Assembly (NCBI GenBank): GCA_020056205.1
Contig: JAGVIF010000130.1
Coordinates: 1-7,114, forward strand
Length of the DNA stretch: 7,114 nucleotides
From: Lentisphaeria bacterium
GTDB lineage: Bacteria > Verrucomicrobiota > Lentisphaeria > Victivallales > GWF2-50-93
Direction of reading: 5' to 3'
Numbering within the stretch: position 1 is the stretch's first letter; every line of letters begins with the position of its first letter. Made by a program: the position numbers and the translations under genes. The notes below the pieces were generated by a model. The model searched no databases. It saw nothing but the letters and a program-made list of their open reading frames with translations, and was not told where the DNA came from. Shown here piece by piece: positions 1 through 4,802 of this stretch.

Positions 1-531
1 CATAACGCCGACCCAGTGTTTGTTCAGCTCCGAAATAGGTGTCGGCGGCGATCCGTAATGCGTGGGTCCAAAGCCGTAGGCGGCGTAACGTTGGTCGAGA
101 TCGAGGTAGAGATCGGGGCGCGGCACGAACTTTCGGTGTTCGTAGATATAATGAACGACGCGCAAGTCGTTCGCGTTCTTCACCGCATGCTCCGTATACC
201 CCCAGGAAAACGAGTCGGACGAATATTCCTGCACTTCTTGGATGCTGCCGGCCGGGGTGTGCCAGCTTGTAACACGCCTGCCGTCTTTCTCCGTCACCTC
301 ATGCCGGACTTCTTCTCCTTCAATCGTATCGCCCGCTACGCAGCCGGGGATATACTCGCCGATGTTCAACTCGCGGTGCATGTGGTGCAAGCCGTCCGGT
401 CCCTGCCAGCGTTCCGGCAGGTCGCCGATGACCTGATGCGCTGAATGCCAGTACGTAAGGTCGCCAAACCACGCCATTGCATCCGGGGTTTCCCCGCGGA
501 AAACCGCTTCCATGCGTTCTCTAAATGTCAT
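1..531 (-). CDS. URO-D-fold (uroporphyrinogen decarboxylase / MtaA-like) family protein, N-terminal part
   Basis: This open frame runs from an ATG at 531 to the window edge without a stop and gives 177 residues, roughly half of a usual 330-400 residue family member. It opens with MTFRERMEAVFRGETPDAM, the typical N-terminus of URO-D-fold proteins (a helix followed by a 'G..PD..' turn), then a Trp/His/Tyr-rich stretch (WFGDLTYWHSAH). In this superfamily, classical HemE decarboxylates uroporphyrinogen III, while relatives such as MtaA and CmuA move methyl groups between corrinoid cofactors and thiols. The divergent sequence and the catabolic-looking neighbours make a methyltransferase-like or unknown role likelier than haem synthesis, but the C-terminal half that would help decide is missing. 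GGAG at 543-546 (minus strand) lies 11 bases before the start and supports it. The gene may end the MDR operon, or may have its own promoter in the 452-base gap upstream. Family call fairly sure; function unknown. Confidence 0.75.
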   Translation of the reverse strand, partial: MTFRERMEAVFRGETPDAMAWFGDLTYWHSAHQVIGDLPERWQGPDGLHHMHRELNIGEYIPGCVAGDTIEGEEVRHEVTEKDGRRVTSWHTPAGSIQEVQEYSSDSFSWGYTEHAVKNANDLRVVHYIYEHRKFVPRPDLYLDLDQRYAAYGFGPTHYGSPPTPISELNKHWVGVM

Positions 532-597
532 TGATCCTACTACTCCTTTGCAACTGTTGCCTTTAAATCAGTTTTAAGTGTTAGGTTTTAAGTTCTG

Positions 598-621
598 TCT
601 GACAGGTCTGACGTGTCTGAC
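598..621. repeat. Short tandem repeat, 9-base period, TCTGAC core
   Basis: TCTGAC occurs at 598-603, 607-612 and 616-621, exactly nine bases apart, with variable three-base linkers (AGG, GTG). On the minus strand the word reads GTCAGA. A related word, CTGACAC, recurs in the mosaic repeat at 750-756 and twice in the second copy near 4381-4411, so this tract appears to belong to the same word family. Confidence 0.7.
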
Positions 622-673
622 AATTCCGACCACTTCCGAACTTTCGCATTTTCGCACTCCCTTTTCCTATTCT

Positions 674-797
674 ATTTGGTGATTTAAAGATTTGGAGATT
701 TTTAAATCGCGCAATCATCCAATTATCGACACTTTGATACTTTGATACTCTGACACATTGACACTCTCAATCTTCCGCACTCCCGAACTTTAGAACT
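674..797 (+). repeat. Intergenic mosaic repeat, copy 1
   Basis: This segment is repeated at 4329-4460 in the same orientation. Two blocks are identical in both copies: 29 bases (695-723 here, 4342-4370 there) and 39 bases (736-774 here, 4391-4429 there). The copies differ by gains or losses of about 8-9 bases that match internal short words (GATTT.., ACTTTGATA, CGCACTC). That pattern fits slippage or unit exchange within an array of short words better than a simple duplication. The ends are my estimate from where the match fades. No open frame, terminal inverted repeat or target duplication was seen. Confidence 0.85.
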
Positions 798-843
798 AAC
801 ATCAAGTTTCTCATGTCCGAAACCCATAACACTCCTTTCGATT

Positions 844-892
844 CCGATCCCGACCCCGACCCCGAAATTAGAACTTTAGAACTTTAGAACTT
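844..892. repeat. Adjacent micro-repeats: CCGACC hexamers then GAACTTTA octamers
   Basis: Bases 844-865 read as CCGATC, CCGACC, CCGACC, CCGA, a six-base tandem run. After a short linker, GAACTTTA repeats at 871-878 and 879-886 with a partial third unit at 887-892. GAACTTTAGAACT also ends both copies of the mosaic repeat (785-797 and 4448-4460), and a CGATTCCGA word recurs at 839-847 and 911-919, linking this tract to the same word pool. Confidence 0.7.
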
Positions 893-943
893 CTCTTTTG
901 GCTTAGCATTCGATTCCGACGCCGATTAAGTTTCATTTTGACG

Positions 944-972
944 GAACCCCGAGGCGTAAGCGATCGAGGTTC
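944..972 (-). terminator. Hairpin downstream of the MDR gene, possible terminator
   Basis: GAACCCCGA (944-952) can pair with TCGAGGTTC (964-972). On the minus-strand RNA this gives a nine-pair stem with one G-U pair and an 11-base loop. It starts 12 bases past the MDR stop codon, where a transcript end would be expected. It lacks a run of U after the stem on either strand, so it is not a classic intrinsic terminator. It might instead stabilise a 3' end or be one more intergenic repeat unit. Confidence 0.4.
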
Positions 973-983
973 GCCGCTGAATT

Positions 984-2030
984 TTAATTCCATTTGAAGA
1001 CAAGCGACAGGTATATGCGCTTCTTAAGTCCTTCATATCCTTCCGGCGCCTGCGAAAAAGGCAGGATGGCGTCGATGAAATCTTTAGCCATGAGACGACC
1101 TTTGCGTATGGCTTCAATTGTCTTCTGGCGGTCTTCTACGCCACGGTCTTTCGGCGCGATAATCGTGACTCCCTCGCCCGGCATGAATCCGAACGGATTG
1201 ATGGAAACCGGTTCTATGTAATTGGCCTGCATGATCAGGCGCGGCCAGTCGCCATGGTAAAATGCTATTGGTTCGACCTTGTAGTCCGCGCCATATGCCT
1301 GCGGTTTTTTACGGAGCATCTTGTATGAGGCTAGGGCGCCGGCGGAAGAGCCGGAACTCTCCACCACGATGTCCGCCCCGCCGTTACAGACGACCGCAAG
1401 ACGGTACATGGCATTTTCTTCGGACATATTGACCGTTTCGGCGACTCCGCGTTTACGCGCCTTTTCGAGACGCCCCTGATCCACATCGCAGACTATGACC
1501 CGGCATCCGCGGTTCATGAGCCATGCCGCGGAGAATGCGCCGATCAGCCCCTGTCCAATAACCACCGCCGTTTCGCCTGCAACCGGGTTGGCCGCCTCCA
1601 CGCCGCGGAAACTAATCGCAGCGACTTCGGCAACAACATAATCCAGAGGTTCTGCGCCATCTGGCAGCAACACTGCGCGATTCTCGCCGGTCGTGGGATA
1701 CACGTGGACACCGGCCTGTCCTCCCCACATGGACTTGATTCCAGGAATCGGTCTTGGATTGCGTCCGCTCACAAGGTCTCCGATCTTGAAGCCCCTGACA
1801 TCGGCGCCGGTTTCTATAACCTTGGCAACGGCGGAATAACCGGGGATGAGAGGGAAATCTTTCTTTGTCGAATAATGACCGCCGAGTACACGCAGTTCGG
1901 TTCCCGGCGAAACGAAGGTGAAAATGGTTTCACAGACAATTTCATCGGCTTCGCAGGGCGCAAGCTCCAACTTCCTGATACAGACCTTGTCTATATCCTC
2001 AAAAACAATCGCATTTCCTTTTTTGGTCAT
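984..2030 (-). CDS. MDR-superfamily (alcohol dehydrogenase-like) oxidoreductase without zinc ligands
   Basis: This is a medium-chain dehydrogenase/reductase with an N-terminal GroES-like domain (about residues 1-130), a Rossmann nucleotide-binding domain (about 150-280) and a C-terminal return to the first domain. The Rossmann loop is GQGLIG (159-164), followed by Asp182 at the end of the second strand, which usually favours NAD over NADP. The catalytic-zinc positions are altered: the usual Cys region reads FVSPGTEL (39-46) and the usual GHE motif reads GYS (64-66). The four-Cys structural zinc loop is also absent. It resembles the 'SPGTE' subgroup, which includes BchC-like dehydrogenases. 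I chose the ATG at 2030 because AAAAAAGGA sits just upstream; an in-frame GTG at 2051 would add seven residues that are really this ribosome binding site. It follows the short URO-D gene by 29 bases and is probably co-transcribed with it. Substrate unknown, perhaps a sugar or polyol derivative. Confidence 0.85.
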   Translation of the reverse strand: MTKKGNAIVFEDIDKVCIRKLELAPCEADEIVCETIFTFVSPGTELRVLGGHYSTKKDFPLIPGYSAVAKVIETGADVRGFKIGDLVSGRNPRPIPGIKSMWGGQAGVHVYPTTGENRAVLLPDGAEPLDYVVAEVAAISFRGVEAANPVAGETAVVIGQGLIGAFSAAWLMNRGCRVIVCDVDQGRLEKARKRGVAETVNMSEENAMYRLAVVCNGGADIVVESSGSSAGALASYKMLRKKPQAYGADYKVEPIAFYHGDWPRLIMQANYIEPVSINPFGFMPGEGVTIIAPKDRGVEDRQKTIEAIRKGRLMAKDFIDAILPFSQAPEGYEGLKKRIYLSLVFKWN

Positions 2031-2059
2031 AACATATCCTTTTTTTATCACTTTGTTTT

Positions 2060-2416
2060 TCAGGCGAAATGCTCATCATCTTCAGGATGCTTTCCTTCAC
2101 GAAAATAGTCAAAAACAACGCGTTCATTCTGCTCCGGTGTGTCATAGTTGTAACTGGCAATGATAAGGCCGCCATGAGGCGTTCTCCACTTTTCCAGGCG
2201 TTTGCACTCGGCCAGCGTCTGCGCAGGTGTGCCGATGGAAGGAATATCCGGATGAACCTCCCACGTGATGCCCCACGGATCAGTCCCGCGCGCGTCTTTT
2301 ATGAAGAAGTCGAAGACATCTACCGTGTCATCCCAGCCGAAGCGGCCAAAGTACATTCCCACTCTGGGCGGGTCTTGAAAATGAATACATCGCCTGATGA
2401 TTTCTCGCGGTGTCAT
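2060..2416 (-). CDS. Very short URO-D-like protein, probably internally deleted
   Basis: This 118-residue protein starts like a URO-D-family member (MTPREIIRRCIHFQDPPRVG, residues 1-20) and has a WGITWEVHP stretch (48-56) typical of the N-terminal region of long relatives. Its last 50 residues (GGLIIASYNYDTPEQNERVV, from 82) look like the family's C-terminal strand and helix, where full members have a 'GG.I....H.....TP.EN' segment. The roughly 200 residues of barrel between these parts are absent, with a possible join near residues 63-66. It therefore looks like an in-frame internal deletion or a reduced family member, and probably could not form a complete TIM barrel. The start is strong: AAAGGAGA lies about 7 bases ahead of the ATG. 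It leads the minus-strand operon with the MDR gene and faces the AraC regulator. It may be a relic, or a small partner or regulator. The resemblance is from reading, not alignment. Confidence 0.65.
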   Translation of the reverse strand: MTPREIIRRCIHFQDPPRVGMYFGRFGWDDTVDVFDFFIKDARGTDPWGITWEVHPDIPSIGTPAQTLAECKRLEKWRTPHGGLIIASYNYDTPEQNERVVFDYFREGKHPEDDEHFA

Positions 2417-2557
2417 GGAAAATCTCCTTTTATTGCTTTCCTTAATTTTTCCGCAATAATTGATTTATTATTGTATGGAGTTACAATAACCCGTTGACTG
2501 TGTCGGAAAAATGTACTATCCGGATATTCTTTTTGCACTTTTTGGAGGTTGAAGAAA
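2417..2557. promoter_or_regulatory. Divergent control region between the URO-D/MDR operon and the AraC gene
   Basis: This 141-base region separates two divergently transcribed genes and is AT-rich in the middle. It carries both ribosome binding sites: AAAGGAGA on the minus strand just before 2416, and GGAGG at 2544-2548 on the plus strand. A possible plus-strand promoter is TTGACT (2494-2499) with a weak TATCCG (2517-2522) 17 bases on. No good minus-strand -35 box is visible, which would fit a promoter that needs an activator. The interleaved inverted repeats are listed separately. Confidence 0.55.
2454..2489. promoter_or_regulatory. Interleaved inverted repeats, candidate AraC-family operator
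   Basis: CAATAAT (2454-2460) and ATTATTG (2467-2473) form a perfect inverted repeat with a 6-base spacer. TTATTGTA (2468-2475) and TACAATAA (2482-2489) form a second perfect one, also with a 6-base spacer, sharing the middle arm. The word CAATAA thus occurs at 2454 and 2484 in the same direction, 30 bases or about three helix turns apart. AraC-type regulators often bind direct repeats on one face of the helix, so this is a credible operator for the divergent regulator. The AT-rich sequence raises the chance of coincidence. Confidence 0.45.
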
Positions 2558-3322
2558 ATGGCTACAGCACGTTGCGTGTTTGCGGCGGAAGTTAAAACCG
2601 AGGTCGAACGTCCCTGCGGAATGCACGGCCACGCATGCACCGAGATAGTTTGTTATCTGGAAGGCTCCGGACGGCTCGTTCAGAAGAAACAGCAACTGCG
2701 ATATGGACCGGGTTCCGCCTCCATATATCAGCCGGGCATGGAGCATGCGGACGTTCCCGAATCCTCCGGAACCCAAGTTTGTGTCGGAGTAAGCGGCTGT
2801 GGAGCCGAAAAGCTCCCTTCAGGAATGTTAAAGGCAGATGAAAGCGTGATGAAATGCGCCGGGCATATTCTGCAGGAAATAAAAAAGCCGAAGGGAAGGA
2901 ACAATCAGGAAAGACTTGACATCCTCGCAGGCTGGCTGGTTCTGGAACTTCACCGCATTGCCGGAGCTGTTTCAGAAAAGAACTCTCCCCATGACCATGC
3001 AATCGCGCTAAAAAAAATGATTGATACTAGGTTCGACGAGATCATCAACTTGCAGGAACTTGCCGGAACCCTTTATATCAGCCCCGACTACTTGAGGCAC
3101 ATCTTCAAACAGCGCATCGGGGAATCTCCCCTGAACTACCTGATCCGAAAAAGACTTGACTCCGCGCGCGAGCTACTTAATTTTAGCGACCTGCCTGTCA
3201 GCGAAATAGCGCACCGCGTCGGACTGGACAACGCATATTATTTTTCACGCCTCTTCCACAAGCGTATTGGATTCAGCCCTTCAGAATACCGCCGGCATTC
3301 ACGAAAAAAAACGCGGACGTAA
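2558..3322 (+). CDS. AraC/XylS-family transcriptional regulator with N-terminal cupin domain
   Basis: The 254-residue protein has a cupin-like sensor domain (about 1-100), a helical linker, and a C-terminal double helix-turn-helix AraC domain (about 155-250). The DNA-binding part shows LQELAGTLYISPDYLRHIFK, then the conserved 'G.SP..YL...R...A..LL' stretch, then VSEIAHRVGLDNAYYFSRLF and a final IGFSPSEYRR. The cupin part retains H23, H25, E29 and G36 in the HxH(x3)E(x6)G pattern and H63 in PGMEH, so a metal or small ligand could bind there. I chose the ATG at 2558 because GGAGG (2544-2548) is nine bases ahead; an in-frame TTG at 2549 abuts that site and cannot be the start. It is divergent from the URO-D/MDR operon and is the obvious candidate to control it, perhaps in response to its substrate. 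It ends 9 bases from the convergent thioredoxin gene, with no terminator seen between them. Confidence 0.92.
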   Translation: MATARCVFAAEVKTEVERPCGMHGHACTEIVCYLEGSGRLVQKKQQLRYGPGSASIYQPGMEHADVPESSGTQVCVGVSGCGAEKLPSGMLKADESVMKCAGHILQEIKKPKGRNNQERLDILAGWLVLELHRIAGAVSEKNSPHDHAIALKKMIDTRFDEIINLQELAGTLYISPDYLRHIFKQRIGESPLNYLIRKRLDSARELLNFSDLPVSEIAHRVGLDNAYYFSRLFHKRIGFSPSEYRRHSRKKTRT

Positions 3323-3331
3323 TCAGGTCAG

Positions 3332-4306
3332 TTAAAAACGTTCAATAATGGCTTTTGCCTCTTCTGCCACGAGTTTTGACTCGCATTTTTCAAACGCCGC
3401 CACTTTTTTCTTTATTTCTTCCAGTTGACGGGTAAGCGCCTTGCTCGGTTTCTTCTCGATTTTTTCTTGAACTTTGCGTAATTCCGCAAGAAGAATGCCA
3501 AGTTTGACCGCCGAAGGATCAGTTTTTAGTTTTGTCAGTAAATCTTTGAATTTTTGTTCCGATTCCATCCCGGCAATGAGCTTGACGTGATCTTGGAGGT
3601 CAAGCAGGGTCTCGGCAGGTTGTGTTTCCGCCATTTTTACAAACTTTGTGTCGGTAGCTTCCAAATACTTTTCAATAGCCTCAACCATAGACTTGGCTTC
3701 CTGTCCTTTCTCATCATCTTTTTGGGCGCCCTGTTTTAACTGATTAAGAATGGGTGCGATTGGCTTCCCGGAAGACAGGTTTTGGGCATGTGTTTTCCAG
3801 AGCTTGACTGCAACGCCGCCAAGAATAGGAATATTTTCAGGCGCTTTTTTGACGAAGTCTCTGACTTGTTCTTTAATTTCCATAGGATGCCCCTTGGCCA
3901 CCACTTTTCCGGTGTGGTCTATAATCACGGCGAAAGGAATTCCACCGCCGCTGGGAGCGGCATCTTCTCTAAATTGTTGAAAAACCGGGAAATTGACTTT
4001 ATTGTCCTCGCAAAATTTTTTCGCGGCATCGGGGTCGCTCTGAACATGCGAAGCTAAAACTGTAAACTTTCCGGTTTTGGCGTATTGTTTCTGCAAGTCA
4101 ACAAGATGCGGAAAGCTGTCGCGGCACGGCGGACAGTTTATCCCCCAGTATTCAAGAAAAACGACCTTTCCTTTGAGGTCTTCGGCCGTAATTTTTTTAC
4201 CGAAAATTTGGTCAGCATTCTTAAGATTGGCGAAAGTCGCCGTCTCTTCGGCAAAAACAAACGGGATTAAACCCGCAAATATCAATGCAACAAGAATCTT
4301 TTTCAT
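3332..4306 (-). CDS. Exported TlpA/ResA-like thioredoxin-fold protein with long charged helical tail
   Basis: Residues 1-19 (MKKILVALIFAGLIPFVFA) form a clear signal peptide with probable cleavage after Ala19, so the protein should act outside the cytoplasm. A thioredoxin domain of the TlpA type follows, with FLEYWGINCPPC placing the redox motif CPPC at 58-61 and the expected cis-proline at Pro124 (GGIPFAVIID). Cys99 is an extra cysteine. Such proteins usually reduce or rearrange disulfides, for example in cytochrome c maturation or envelope protein repair. Residues from about 165 to 324 are Lys/Glu/Ala-rich and predicted by eye to be helical, with coiled-coil-like spacing near 270-324; I do not recognise this tail, and typical ResA/TlpA proteins (about 165-190 residues) lack it. 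Seven G bases lie two bases before the ATG in place of a normal ribosome binding site. No cytochrome or ccm genes are adjacent, so the partner is unknown. Confidence 0.85.
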   Translation of the reverse strand: MKKILVALIFAGLIPFVFAEETATFANLKNADQIFGKKITAEDLKGKVVFLEYWGINCPPCRDSFPHLVDLQKQYAKTGKFTVLASHVQSDPDAAKKFCEDNKVNFPVFQQFREDAAPSGGGIPFAVIIDHTGKVVAKGHPMEIKEQVRDFVKKAPENIPILGGVAVKLWKTHAQNLSSGKPIAPILNQLKQGAQKDDEKGQEAKSMVEAIEKYLEATDTKFVKMAETQPAETLLDLQDHVKLIAGMESEQKFKDLLTKLKTDPSAVKLGILLAELRKVQEKIEKKPSKALTRQLEEIKKKVAAFEKCESKLVAEEAKAIIERF

Positions 4307-4482
4307 AACCCCCCCATATTATTTTTTGATTTGGTGATTTAGAGATTTTTAAATCGCGCAATCATCCAATCGTCGACGCTCTGACACTTCGATACTTTGA
4401 TACTCTGACACATTGACACTCTCAATCTTTCGCACTCTCGCACTCCCGAACTTTAGAACTTCAGAACTTCTCCCTCCGTTCC
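4307..4482. other. 176-base gap between the ACP and thioredoxin genes
   Basis: The gap has no gene. It is mostly the second mosaic repeat copy (4329-4460). At its left end seven C bases (4309-4315), read as G7 on the minus strand, lie just upstream of the thioredoxin start. G7 could pair weakly with the anti-Shine-Dalgarno sequence through G-U pairs, and is also a homopolymer that could change length. The right end (4461-4482) is pyrimidine-rich and could mark the end of the ACP transcript, but no hairpin was found. Confidence 0.6.
4329..4460 (+). repeat. Intergenic mosaic repeat, copy 2
   Basis: This is the second copy of the segment at 674-797, in the same orientation relative to the surrounding minus-strand genes. 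Compared with copy 1 it lacks one GATTT-type unit near its left end, gains about 9 bases near 4374-4390 (an additional CTGACAC/GATA word) and gains a CGCACTC unit near 4431-4440. It fills most of the 176-base gap between the ACP gene and the thioredoxin gene, so the promoter of the latter would have to lie within or beside it. Confidence 0.85.
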
Positions 4483-4734
4483 TCATTTATCCTTTAACTT
4501 GGGTTCAAGGTAGTCAACGCAACTATTCAATGTGGCGAGTCTTGGGTAGTCCGGCTCGGGAATTTCCACTCTGTAGCGTTTTCGTATTTCCATGACAATG
4601 TCGAGGAAATCCATCGAGTCAAGCTCGAGTTGTTCGCGCAGTTTTTGTTCCGGATTGATGTTTGAACAGTCTCCATCCGGCAATATGTCATTTATTATAT
4701 CCTTGACAACTTGGGCTATCTGCTCACGGGTCAT
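4483..4734 (-). CDS. Acyl carrier protein
   Basis: An 83-residue discrete acyl carrier protein with the four-helix layout. The phosphopantetheine attachment motif is LELDSMDFLDIVMEI, with Ser40 as the residue that AcpS would load. The DSMDFL form differs from the DSLD.VE motif of the standard fatty-acid ACP, and the tail YPRLATLNSCVDYLEPKL is also unlike AcpP, so it is probably a specialised carrier rather than the housekeeping one. AGGAGAAGGA lies directly upstream of the ATG. It follows the ketosynthase gene by 68 bases on the same strand, and is presumably its partner: the ACP would carry the growing acyl chain or the extender group. I have a faint recollection of similar ACPs in planctomycete-type ladderane clusters, but cannot test it. 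Family call is firm, pathway is open. Confidence 0.92.
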   Translation of the reverse strand: MTREQIAQVVKDIINDILPDGDCSNINPEQKLREQLELDSMDFLDIVMEIRKRYRVEIPEPDYPRLATLNSCVDYLEPKLKDK

Positions 4735-4802
4735 TATCCTTCTCCTAAAAATGAAAATGCTTTTTTGAGAAAAAATCGAAGGCGGAATATAACCGTTTTT
4801 TT

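Larger units (their letters stand above)
532..983. other. 452-base non-coding gap rich in short recurring words
   Basis: No convincing gene lies here on either strand. The stretch is a mosaic of short repeated words: TCTGAC with 9-base spacing (598-621), TTCGCA/CGCACTC words near 643-660 and 776-783, a segment shared with another intergenic gap (674-797), a CCGACC hexamer run (844-865), a GAACTTTA octamer run (871-892), and a hairpin close to the upstream gene end (944-972). The left end also holds the ribosome binding site of the URO-D-family gene. It separates two minus-strand genes, so it may be transcribed as part of one messenger. A promoter for the left gene could be hidden in it, but I could not point to a clear one. 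Confidence 0.7.

Noticed and set aside
16..444. Plus-strand open frame of 142 codons at the left edge
   Set aside because: The opposite strand encodes a URO-D-family N-terminus with a ribosome binding site, so this is its shadow.
674..797. CRISPR array in the word-rich gaps
   Set aside because: Units are 6-9 bases, contiguous, with no unique spacers of regular length and no cas genes nearby.
1704..2108. Plus-strand open frame of 134 codons
   Set aside because: It is antisense to the MDR gene and runs across its start, with no recognisable domain.
2549..2557. TTG start for the AraC gene
   Set aside because: The TTG directly abuts GGAGG (2544-2548), leaving no spacing. The ATG at 2558 is nine bases away, as expected.
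2592..3002. Minus-strand open frame of 136 codons
   Set aside because: It is antisense to the AraC gene, with Arg/Cys-rich low-sense composition and no ribosome binding site that stands out.
674..4460. Composite transposon bounded by the two mosaic repeats
   Set aside because: There is no transposase, no terminal inverted repeats or target duplications, and the genes between the copies look like ordinary chromosomal genes.
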